Below the pieces are notes generated by a model. The model saw nothing but the letters and a program-made list of their open reading frames with translations, did not search any database and had not been told where the DNA came from. Shown piece by piece: positions 8,686-13,655 of a stretch of 13,655 nucleotides of DNA. The DNA is taken from positions 1 through 13,655 of the forward strand of contig CAJBMR010000521.1 in assembly GCA_903954205.1 (NCBI GenBank), given 5' to 3'. Every line of letters starts with the position of its first letter. The first letter of the stretch is position 1. The DNA is from an uncultured bacterium (lineage in GTDB: Bacteria > Actinomycetota > Actinomycetes > S36-B12). Both the position numbers and the translations under genes were made by a program.

Positions 8686-9939
8686 CTAGGCGGGCACCGC
8701 CTCGCGCTCCTCGGACACGGCCATCGTCCGGCGAGCGAATTCACGGAGAACACCGCGTGCCGGCGACCGCGGTGCGGCCTCGGCAAGGGTCCGGCCCTGT
8801 CGAAGGCAGGCGTCGTACGCCGCACGGTCATCCGGCACGCACGTGATGTCGGTGACTCCAGCGTGGCGACGCAAGGCCTCGCGGACCTGGCCCTCCGGGT
8901 CGCCACCGAGGACGCTCCGACGTACCCGCGTCACCACCACGTGCACGGGAGTGTCCGGCACGATGCGCTTCACGTCCTCGAGCCCGACAAGGAGCCGATC
9001 GATGCCCACAGGATCGGCTGATGCGACCGCGACAACCGAGTCCGCCGCAGCCAGGGCCGTGAGAGTCGCCGCGTGCCGCCTCGGGCTGCGCGTGTCATGC
9101 AACAGTTCCTCATCGCACTCGAGCCCGAAGCCGACGTCTGCGATCGCAACGCCGGGCGTGGCCCGGCATGCCTCCCAGAGCCGACCGAGTGCGGCGGGGC
9201 GCAACTCCGCCCAGCGTCGGGCACTCGTGATCCCGGTAAGCACGCGCAAGCGCCCGTCGACCGTGCGCGCAGCGCCGGCAAGCGACGCCGGGTCGAGTGT
9301 GCCCGCATCCGCCTGACGGCAGGCGACGACGATGCCGCTCACGTCGTCGAGGAGTCCAAGCTGTGCGGCAACCGCGCCGCCGTGCGTGTCAGCGTCGACG
9401 AGCAGTGCGGGGACTCCGGCGCGAGCGGACTCGTCGGCGAGCGCCACGGCGACGCTCGTGCGGCCGGGTGCACCCGTCGGCCCCCACACCGTGATGAGAC
9501 GCCCGACGGCGGGTGGGTGGATCGATCGAGGGGATGCGGCACTCACGTCGGAGTACTCCCAGGCGGTGGGCCGCGGATCCTCGACTGCACGAGCCAGTGC
9601 TGCGACGGTGAGATCAAGGTCATCGCCGGGCAGCGTCACTACCGCGACATCGAGAGCGCGGAGAGTGCGCGCACTGATGTCGTCTCCGTCGAGGGCTACG
9701 CCGATCACGCGCACCTGCGCCGCAGCGAGACGCGACACGGTGTCTCGGGTCAGGCGAGGCAGTCCGGCGCTCACGACGGCTGCTCGCGCGTTGCCGCTCG
9801 CGGCGGCACCAAGGAGATCCACCGAGTCGACGCAGCGTCGCACGATCGTGACAGGCGCACCTGAGCGGGTGAGCCGCGAGACGAGCTCCGGCTCTTGGGG
9901 CAGGTCGGGCGCGGCAAGGAGGACGGGCACGGCGCTCAT
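8686..9939 (-). CDS. CpaE/MinD-like P-loop protein with degenerate Walker A
   Basis: A 417-residue SIMIBI-class protein related to CpaE, the ATPase-like factor that helps localise Flp/Tad pilus assembly. Residues 1-115 resemble a receiver-like domain without an obvious phosphoacceptor pattern. The P-loop domain starts near 147 with WGPTGAPGRTS (152-162), followed by VDADTHGG (181-188) and a Walker B-like VAIADVG (Asp268). The usual GKT lysine is Arg160, and the signature Lys of deviant Walker A boxes is absent, so ATP hydrolysis is doubtful. A longer frame to 10218 exists, but the ATG at 9939 is chosen because it overlaps the TGA of the SAF gene as ATGA, the classic sign of translational coupling, and because sequence upstream is Arg-rich shadow frame. 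Function is unproven. The coupled SAF gene suggests a joint role at the membrane. Confidence 0.85.
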   Translation of the reverse strand: MSAVPVLLAAPDLPQEPELVSRLTRSGAPVTIVRRCVDSVDLLGAAASGNARAAVVSAGLPRLTRDTVSRLAAAQVRVIGVALDGDDISARTLRALDVAVVTLPGDDLDLTVAALARAVEDPRPTAWEYSDVSAASPRSIHPPAVGRLITVWGPTGAPGRTSVAVALADESARAGVPALLVDADTHGGAVAAQLGLLDDVSGIVVACRQADAGTLDPASLAGAARTVDGRLRVLTGITSARRWAELRPAALGRLWEACRATPGVAIADVGFGLECDEELLHDTRSPRRHAATLTALAAADSVVAVASADPVGIDRLLVGLEDVKRIVPDTPVHVVVTRVRRSVLGGDPEGQVREALRRHAGVTDITCVPDDRAAYDACLRQGRTLAEAAPRSPARGVLREFARRTMAVSEEREAVPA

Positions 9940-10610
9940 CGCGTCACCGCCGGCACTCGCACGAGATCGATTCCACCGCTGCGTGCGGCAGCAAGGAGGT
10001 CGGCGGCATCGCTCGGATCGATTTCGAGAACCACGCCGTACTCCCCGCCCAGGCCCACGCCATCCACGGCCACCTCGGAGACGAGGACGCCTTCGAGGAC
10101 AAGTTCGGGGACCGGCACGACGCCCAGGTCGGCACCTTCGGTCGCCCACACGTCGACGCGCTCGCCGGGGGCGAGGTCGACGGGAGCATGAAGGGGTTCG
10201 ACCGGCACCGTCACCCATCGAGCATCACCGGGGGTCACGTCGGCGGGGGTGGGCAGGATCTCGCCGGCAAGCAGGGGGCGATCAAGTGGCGACGTCGGCA
10301 AGCCCGAACCACCGGCATAGGCCCCCGCGAGGGTTGCGGGGATGGTCACGGCGACGACGTCATCGGGAGAGACGACCGCTCCGGGAGCCAGGTCGCGCGT
10401 CGCTTGCCACGCGGTCACGGTGTCGTCGCTTCCTGCAAGGAGGCGTGCTCCGACGAGCATGGACACAACGATGAGTGCGACACCCGCCAGGACGCGCGCA
10501 TCGCGCCACCAGGCGCGGCTGGTGCGGCGCACGGGCGGGGACGGCTGCACGCCCGCCGCGGGGCTATCGGATGGGGCGTGCCGATTGAGCACGGAGAGAA
10601 CACGGGACAT
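9936..10610 (-). CDS. SAF-domain membrane-anchored protein (CpaB/RcpC-like)
   Basis: A 224-residue protein with a short basic cytoplasmic tail, one transmembrane segment at about 38-59 (ARVLAGVALIVVSMLVGARL) and an extracytoplasmic SAF domain from about 65 to 123 (RDLAPGAVVSPDDVVAVTIPA, then RPLLAGEIL), followed by a beta-rich stretch with LAPGERVDVWA. This is the order seen in CpaB/RcpC of Flp pilus systems and, more distantly, FlgA. The ATG at 10610 is chosen over an upstream in-frame start at 10733 because it has GGAG 5 nt upstream, and the extra 41 residues look non-coding. Its stop overlaps the CpaE-like start by 4 bp. It is the first gene of the seven-gene minus-strand operon and diverges from the HTH gene. 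In pilus systems CpaB sits at the outer part of the machine; a non-pilus envelope role is equally possible because no pilin, CpaF or TadBC gene is nearby. Confidence 0.87.
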   Translation of the reverse strand: MSRVLSVLNRHAPSDSPAAGVQPSPPVRRTSRAWWRDARVLAGVALIVVSMLVGARLLAGSDDTVTAWQATRDLAPGAVVSPDDVVAVTIPATLAGAYAGGSGLPTSPLDRPLLAGEILPTPADVTPGDARWVTVPVEPLHAPVDLAPGERVDVWATEGADLGVVPVPELVLEGVLVSEVAVDGVGLGGEYGVVLEIDPSDAADLLAAARSGGIDLVRVPAVTR

Positions 10611-10615
10611 GGTGG

Positions 10616-10619
10616 CTCC
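10616..10619 (-). promoter_or_regulatory. Ribosome binding site of the SAF-domain gene
   Basis: GGAG on the minus strand, 5 nt before the ATG at 10610. It supports this start over the upstream in-frame codon at 10733. The remaining ~170 bp up to the divergent HTH gene must hold the promoter of the seven-gene operon, but I see no convincing -35/-10 pair there. Confidence 0.5.
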
Positions 10620-10777
10620 AGTGGTGGCTTCCTGCGGACGAGAACCACTATCCGGAACTCGCAGCGGCGTATCGCGGTGGCTGCCTGACCGATCACCGAG
10701 TGTGCGCGATCCGCTCACGGCGGGCCGCGTCATCCACAGGGGCGTATCTGCGGTCGCTTCGCGCCACCCGGCGATGC

Positions 10778-10783
10778 GACTAT
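10778..10783 (+). promoter_or_regulatory. Possible -10 box for leaderless transcription of the HTH gene
   Basis: GACTAT lies exactly 6 nt before the ATG at 10790, the spacing expected when transcription starts at the start codon. No Shine-Dalgarno sequence precedes this ATG (the upstream bases are CGGGCC), which favours a leaderless message. The match to TANNNT is imperfect at the first base and no -35 element is visible, so this is tentative. Confidence 0.3.
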
Positions 10784-10789
10784 CGGGCC

Positions 10790-10990
10790 ATGCCGCGATT
10801 CCTCACCCTTGCTGACGTCGCCGAGATCCTCAACGTCTCCGCTGCCCAGGCCTATGCCCTCGTCCGCTCCGGGGAGGTGCCCGCGATCCAGGTGGGTGGT
10901 CGCGGTCAGTGGCGAGTCGAGGAGCAAAGGCTCGAGGACTACATCTGCTCGAAGTACGCCGAGACAGCCGCGCGATTCACCGACGCCTGA
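10790..10990 (+). CDS. Small MerR/excisionase-type helix-turn-helix protein (HTH_17, BldC-like)
   Basis: A 66-residue protein that is almost entirely one MerR-like winged helix-turn-helix: FLTLADVAEILNVSAAQAYA (4-23) gives the HTH, and VPAIQVGGRGQWRVEEQRLEDYI (30-52) gives the wing and final helix. It has no effector or dimerisation domain, like BldC of Streptomyces, a DNA-binding regulator that binds head-to-tail repeats cooperatively. The ATG at 10790 is chosen because homology starts at once after it; the in-frame start at 10700 would add unrelated sequence. It diverges from the SAF/CpaE operon and converges on the 186-residue protein with a 14-bp tail overlap. Despite its family name, nothing nearby suggests a phage or integrase, so a host transcriptional regulator is more likely. 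The repeats at 11601-11630 are a candidate target. Confidence 0.88.
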   Translation: MPRFLTLADVAEILNVSAAQAYALVRSGEVPAIQVGGRGQWRVEEQRLEDYICSKYAETAARFTDA

Positions 10991-11537
10991 GGGCAGCCAC
11001 CGCGCCCAGGGGAATCGAGACCTGCCTGCGCACCGCCTCCGCGCGCCTGGGTTCACCCGGATCGTGCTCGGCCAGGTCCAGATGGTCGGCGCCCACGGCA
11101 TCGATCGTCCCGTCGAGAGGCCCGGCGCCCACCCGCAGCACGCGCACCACGCTGCGCTGACGTGCCCAGGCGCGCACCACGCTGGCAAGTCCCAGTCGTT
11201 CACTGGGTGAGTGCGCCTCGCGCGCTCCCCCGGACAACTCGATGACGGCCACCATCCCCCACGCCGGGATCGCCCAGTCGCCATCGTCTGCAGCGAGCAC
11301 CACGACATCCCTGCCCACGGCCGCGACGAGTCCACTCACCTGACCACCACCGACGATCTCGATGCTCGCCATGCGCTGCGCGCGCAACCGATCCAGCAGG
11401 CGGGATTCCGCACGCACCGCCCGCTCGACCTCCGCAATGTCGGCGTCCAGCGCGGCGGCATCGGCGGCATCGGCTTCGGCAACGATCCCCGCCAGGAGAT
11501 CGTCGAAGCGCGCAGCGGCGCTGCTCGGTTCATCCAC
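10977..11537 (-). CDS. Unrecognised protein: helical N terminus plus duplicated small beta-barrel-like unit
   Basis: I do not recognise a named family. From the GTG at 11537 the protein is 186 residues, with no signal peptide or membrane segment. Residues 10-55 are Ala/Glu/Asp/Arg-rich and probably helical or coiled coil. Two similar beta-rich units follow: about 58-101, with VSGLVAAVGRDVVVLAADDG then WAIPAWGMVAVIEL, and about 130-183, with LDGTIDAVGADHLDLAEHD then VSIPLGAVAAL. The shared pattern G-x-V/I-xx-VG-x-D-xx-x-L ... IP-xxx-V recalls Sm-like or similar small barrels; that is my inference. GTG at 11537 is preferred to an ATG at 11609 because a -10 box (TACGCT) lies 6 nt upstream and conserved-looking sequence begins there. 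The gene overlaps the HTH gene tail to tail by 14 bp and diverges from the Rv3235-family gene. A nucleic-acid-related or scaffold role is possible but unproven. Confidence 0.8.
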   Translation of the reverse strand: MDEPSSAAARFDDLLAGIVAEADAADAAALDADIAEVERAVRAESRLLDRLRAQRMASIEIVGGGQVSGLVAAVGRDVVVLAADDGDWAIPAWGMVAVIELSGGAREAHSPSERLGLASVVRAWARQRSVVRVLRVGAGPLDGTIDAVGADHLDLAEHDPGEPRRAEAVRRQVSIPLGAVAALRRR

Positions 11538-11543
11538 AGAGAG

Positions 11544-11549
11544 AGCGTA
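11544..11549 (-). promoter_or_regulatory. -10 box of a leaderless promoter for the 186-residue protein
   Basis: TACGCT on the minus strand fits TANNNT and is followed by CTCTCT and then the GTG at 11537, the 6-nt distance expected for transcription starting at the start codon. No purine-rich ribosome binding site lies upstream of this GTG, consistent with a leaderless message. No good -35 is visible 17 bp upstream, which is common in actinobacterial promoters of this type. Confidence 0.5.
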
Positions 11550-11600
11550 CGCGTTGACTCCCCGTGCGCGGGCGGCGTGCAATGCACATCCGGCACCAAA

Positions 11601-11630
11601 CGACATCAAGCGACGTCAACCGACGTCATC
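11601..11630 (+). repeat. Three head-to-tail 10-bp repeats in a divergent promoter region
   Basis: CGACATCAAG, CGACGTCAAC and CGACGTCATC follow each other without a gap, sharing CGAC(A/G)TCA in the first eight bases; a fourth decamer (CGAGACCGAG) keeps only the first three bases. The 10-bp period is one helical turn, so a bound protein would line up on one face. The array sits about 70 bp upstream of the 186-residue gene and about 55 bp upstream of the Rv3235-family gene, where it could control both. Likely an operator; the adjacent HTH protein is a natural candidate for binding it. Confidence 0.6.
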
Positions 11631-11673
11631 CGAGACCGAGATGCATCACGCCCATTCCTGACCGTGACCACCT

Positions 11674-11678
11674 GGAGG
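11674..11678 (+). promoter_or_regulatory. Ribosome binding site of the Rv3235-family gene
   Basis: GGAGG, 5 nt before the ATG at 11684. It decides the start over an upstream in-frame codon at 11564, whose extra residues run through the repeat array and look non-coding. Confidence 0.75.
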
Positions 11679-11683
11679 CAGCC

Positions 11684-12175
11684 ATGTCCGTCACATCCCT
11701 CGCCACCACGGCGCAGACGACCGAAGATCCACTCCCGCTCGAGTGGGAGATCCCGGGCGGTCTGCCCGCGATCCCGCCGCCGGCCCGCCATCTGCGCTTG
11801 GTCGCCCCGCCCCCCGAGCCCCTCACCGTCGAGGGCGGTCGTCTCCCCGCTCCCGCACCATGGGTCGCTCGCCTCGCCCCCGCGATCCTGGAGGTGGCCG
11901 CGGGCGAGAGGCCGCCGGGCCAACTGACTCGATGGGTGACGCGCGATATCCGCGAGACCCTCGCACGCCGCGGAGCGGCGGCATTGCGACATCCCGCGGG
12001 CAAGGCACGCGCTCCCCAGTGCCGACGCGTGCGCTCCGTGCGGGTGACCTCTCCCGCCCCGGGCATCGTCGAGGCCAGCGCCGTCGTCATCGGTGGCGAG
12101 CGGGCTCGAGCGATCGCGCTGCGCCTCGAGGTTGTCCGCGGCCGCTGGCTGGCCACCGCCGTCGAGTTGGGGTGA
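11684..12175 (+). CDS. Rv3235-family protein, function unknown
   Basis: A 163-residue soluble protein. The first ~57 residues are Pro/Ala-rich and probably disordered (PPPARHLRLVAPPPEPL). The folded part begins at PWVARLAPAILEVAAGERPPGQLTRWVT (59-86), continues through RRVRSVRVTSPAPGIVEASAVV, and ends in VVRGRWLATAVELG. This layout, with a helix carrying the L-xx-W motif and a C-terminal beta strand ending in an RGRW..A.E.G pattern, fits the actinobacterial Rv3235 family (DUF6459), whose biochemical function is unknown to me. The start is set by GGAGG 5 nt upstream of the ATG at 11684. It diverges from the 186-residue gene across a 146-bp region that holds the 10-bp repeats, and is followed after 64 bp by the GntR gene, which has its own promoter. 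Confidence 0.85.
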   Translation: MSVTSLATTAQTTEDPLPLEWEIPGGLPAIPPPARHLRLVAPPPEPLTVEGGRLPAPAPWVARLAPAILEVAAGERPPGQLTRWVTRDIRETLARRGAAALRHPAGKARAPQCRRVRSVRVTSPAPGIVEASAVVIGGERARAIALRLEVVRGRWLATAVELG

Positions 12176-12204
12176 TGCTCTGGTCCACTGACGAGGCAAC
12201 GCCC

Positions 12205-12233
12205 TTGACGTCCTGTCCGAATGTCCGTACATT
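12205..12233 (+). promoter_or_regulatory. Promoter of the GntR-TauE unit, probably leaderless
   Basis: A -35 TTGACG (12205-12210) and -10 TACATT (12228-12233) are separated by exactly 17 bp, and the -10 is followed by TAAGCC and the GTG at 12240, so transcription should start at or next to the start codon. There is no ribosome binding site, consistent with a leaderless message. It is the best sigma-70-type promoter in the window. Confidence 0.75.
12221..12232 (+). promoter_or_regulatory. Candidate GntR operator overlapping the -10 box
   Basis: ATGTCCGTACAT is an inverted repeat matching itself at 10 of 12 positions (ATGTnCGnACAT), with the GT...AC half-site pattern usual for GntR-family operators. 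It covers most of the -10 TACATT, so binding would block RNA polymerase and give autorepression. A direct repeat TGTCCG (12214-12219 and 12222-12227) overlaps it and could extend the site. Confidence 0.6.
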
Positions 12234-12239
12234 TAAGCC

Positions 12240-13037
12240 GTGACCTTCCCTGCCTCCCTTGGCGCCTCCGCGGGACCGCGTCTGCCTGATCGCAGCGACC
12301 CCCTTCCCCTTTGGGCCCAGGTACGCGCGGACCTGCGCAAGCGCATCGAGGCGGGGGACTTCGCCGCGGGGTTCCCCGGTGAGCTCACCCTCACCGAGGA
12401 GTACGAGGTAAGCCGTCACACGATCCGCGAGGCCCTGCGCGTGCTCCGCAGCGACGGGGTGCTGCGCAGTCAGCGCGGCCGGCCCACCGTCGTCGAGCCC
12501 ACCGTCTACCGGCAGAGCCTGGGCACCCTCTCCTCTCTCTTCGAGTCTGTCGCCGCCCAGGGCGCGACTCCACGCAGTGATGTCCTTCGCCTCGCGACGA
12601 CGGTCAATGCCACCGTCTCCACCAGCCTCGGGCTCCCCGACGACACCGATCTCGTGGTCATCGAGCGCCTGCGCTATGCCGATGACCAGCCCATCGCTCA
12701 TGACGTGTCCTGGCTGCCCGCCGATATCGCGCGTCCGCTACTCGAACGCGATCTCTCCCACGCCGCTCTGTACGCCGAACTTCAGAGTCTTGGCATTTCG
12801 ATCGACGGCGGCTCCGAGCGCGTGACCGCCGAACGCGCACCGCGCCACATCGCCGAGTCGCTGGGTCTGTCTCCCGACTCCCCCGTCCTGCTACTCGAAC
12901 GCCGGGCCACCGCGCAAGGGCGTCCCGTCGAGTGGCGCGAGACCCACGTCCGGGCAGATCGGTTCGCTCTCGAGGCAGCGTGGACGACCTCCGGCTCGAC
13001 CCTCACCGCCGCCGTCGAAGGGATCTCGCGGCCATGA
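12240..13037 (+). CDS. GntR-family transcriptional regulator, HutC subfamily (UTRA domain)
   Basis: A 265-residue ligand-responsive repressor or activator. Residues 22-87 form the GntR winged helix (LPLWAQVRADLRKRIEAGDF, LTEEYEVSRHTIREALRVLR, VLRSQRGRPTVV). Residues ~95-262 form the UTRA effector-binding domain, with the typical LGLPDDTDLVVIERLRYADD and a hydrophobic strand followed by the late VEWRETHVRADRF motif. The start is the GTG at 12240, which lies 6 nt after a strong -10 box. The gene's TGA overlaps the ATG of the following permease as ATGA, so the two are made together, and the permease's substrate or a related metabolite is the likely effector. A palindrome over its own -10 box suggests autoregulation. 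The ligand cannot be read from the sequence; HutC-type regulators respond to very varied small molecules. Confidence 0.95.
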   Translation: MTFPASLGASAGPRLPDRSDPLPLWAQVRADLRKRIEAGDFAAGFPGELTLTEEYEVSRHTIREALRVLRSDGVLRSQRGRPTVVEPTVYRQSLGTLSSLFESVAAQGATPRSDVLRLATTVNATVSTSLGLPDDTDLVVIERLRYADDQPIAHDVSWLPADIARPLLERDLSHAALYAELQSLGISIDGGSERVTAERAPRHIAESLGLSPDSPVLLLERRATAQGRPVEWRETHVRADRFALEAAWTTSGSTLTAAVEGISRP

Positions 13038-13655
13038 TCGTGGTCGCCGGCGTCCTGGCCGTCTTCATTGGAATGGCCGTCGGCCTCCTCGGCGGAGGAG
13101 GCTCCATCCTCACCACGCCACTCCTCATCTACGTGGTCGGGTTCGACGCCAAGCAAGCCATCGCCGCAAGCCTCTTCGTCGTCGGCGTCACCTCGATCTT
13201 CGGCCTCATCAGCCACGCCCGCGCGGGTCGCGTCGTGTGGCGCATCGGCCTGATCTTCGGCGGAGCCGGCATGGTGGGCGCCTTCATCGGCGGCCAGATC
13301 GGCGCCCGCCTCCCGAGCGCTCTCCTGCTTGCCGGCTTCGCGGTGATGATGGGGATCACCGCCGTCGCAATGATCCGCGGCCGCAAGCAGGTCGCCGGCA
13401 AGGCACACAAGGGCCTGCCCGTCTTCCGCATCCTCCTTGACGGCCTCGTCGTCGGATTCGTCACGGGGCTCGTGGGAGCGGGCGGTGGCTTCCTTGTCGT
13501 GCCCGCACTCGCGCTCTTGGCGGGGCTCGCGATGCCCAAGGCCGTCGCGACATCACTGCTCGTCGTCGCGATGAAGTCCTTCGCGGGCCTCGCGGGCTAC
13601 GTCTTCGTCTTCGGCCAGGGCTCCTTCATCAGCCTCAATCCCCAGACCCAGATCA
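13034..13655 (+). CDS. TauE/SafE-family permease, 3' end cut by window edge
   Basis: Polytopic inner-membrane protein of the TauE/SafE/YfcA (DUF81) family, members of which are linked to export or uptake of sulfite, sulfoacetate and other small organic or sulfur anions. The 207 visible residues show the two-fold repeated glycine motif at the start of each half: GLLGGGGS (17-24) and GLVGAGGG (145-152). About six hydrophobic segments are visible, and the family usually has seven or eight in ~250-300 residues, so roughly a fifth to a third is missing. A short basic loop (RGRKQVAGKAHKG, 115-127) separates the halves. The ATG at 13034 overlaps the GntR stop by 4 bp (ATGA). Substrate is unknown; control by the coupled GntR protein is expected. 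Confidence 0.93.
   Translation, partial: MIVVAGVLAVFIGMAVGLLGGGGSILTTPLLIYVVGFDAKQAIAASLFVVGVTSIFGLISHARAGRVVWRIGLIFGGAGMVGAFIGGQIGARLPSALLLAGFAVMMGITAVAMIRGRKQVAGKAHKGLPVFRILLDGLVVGFVTGLVGAGGGFLVVPALALLAGLAMPKAVATSLLVVAMKSFAGLAGYVFVFGQGSFISLNPQTQI

Noticed and set aside
8686..10218. A longer 510-residue version of the CpaE-like protein starting at 10218
   Set aside because: The added ~90 residues are Arg/Gly/Pro-rich shadow of the SAF gene. The ATGA overlap at 9936-9939 marks the true start.
10611..10630. Direct repeat GGTGGCT at 10611-10617 and 10624-10630 as an operator
   Set aside because: Only 7 bp in GC-rich DNA and overlapping the ribosome binding site of the SAF gene; could easily be chance.
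10730..10738. TCATCCACA, one base from the DnaA box TTATCCACA, seen again at 11530-11538
   Set aside because: Only two single-mismatch copies 800 bp apart, and the second is simply the complement of the GTG GAT start of the 186-residue gene. There is no AT-rich region or box cluster to suggest an origin.
10790..10990. Excisionase of an integrated phage or plasmid
   Set aside because: The HTH type is shared with excisionases, but there is no integrase, attachment site, tRNA or change in base composition nearby, and its neighbours are chromosomal-type genes.
11538..11609. Upstream extension of the 186-residue protein to the ATG at 11609
   Set aside because: The extension reads through the -10 box and into the repeat array, has no ribosome binding site, and adds Ala/Arg-rich sequence without a recognisable pattern.
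12176..12204. Terminator after the Rv3235-family gene
   Set aside because: I see no stable GC-rich hairpin followed by a T run here, so read-through toward the GntR gene cannot be excluded.

Overview
The window is high-GC DNA with almost no spacer between genes. It is best read as a chromosomal segment of an actinobacterium (Actinomycetota). Four things point that way: a roughly 1,600-residue L_180-type NAD-glutamate dehydrogenase, a WS/DGAT-type wax ester/triacylglycerol synthase, an Rv3235-family protein, and several starts that look leaderless (a -10 box 6 nt before GTG or ATG). I cannot place it below class level. I see no insertion sequence, tRNA, rRNA or CRISPR array.

Layout. From 10610 leftward to the window edge, seven genes lie on the minus strand with gaps of about 40 bp or less, or overlapping, so they look like one operon. 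In transcription order they are: a membrane-anchored SAF (CpaB/RcpC-like) protein; a CpaE/MinD-like P-loop protein coupled to it by an ATGA overlap; a HAD-like hydrolase; the WS/DGAT acyltransferase; a patatin-like phospholipase; the giant NAD-glutamate dehydrogenase; and an adenosine deaminase cut by the left edge. The last five suit carbon-reserve and nitrogen turnover: making and breaking acyl lipids, and releasing ammonia from glutamate and adenosine.

From 10790 to 12175 lies a group of small actinobacterial genes. A 66-residue MerR/excisionase-type HTH protein (plus) runs tail to tail, with a 14-bp overlap, into a 186-residue protein of unknown function (minus). That protein has a helical N terminus and what looks like a duplicated small beta-barrel unit. 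It diverges from an Rv3235-family gene (plus), and the gap between them holds three head-to-tail 10-bp repeats. With the SAF and CpaE-like genes these form the most novel-looking part of the window. They resemble the CpaB/CpaE parts of Flp (Tad) pilus machinery, but no pilus gene is visible here.

From 12205 to the right edge, a HutC-type GntR regulator has a clean promoter that places transcription at or next to its GTG start, with a palindromic candidate operator over the -10 box. It is coupled by ATGA to a TauE/SafE-family permease that runs off the window. The pair is probably an autoregulated export or uptake unit for a small anion whose identity the sequence does not reveal.
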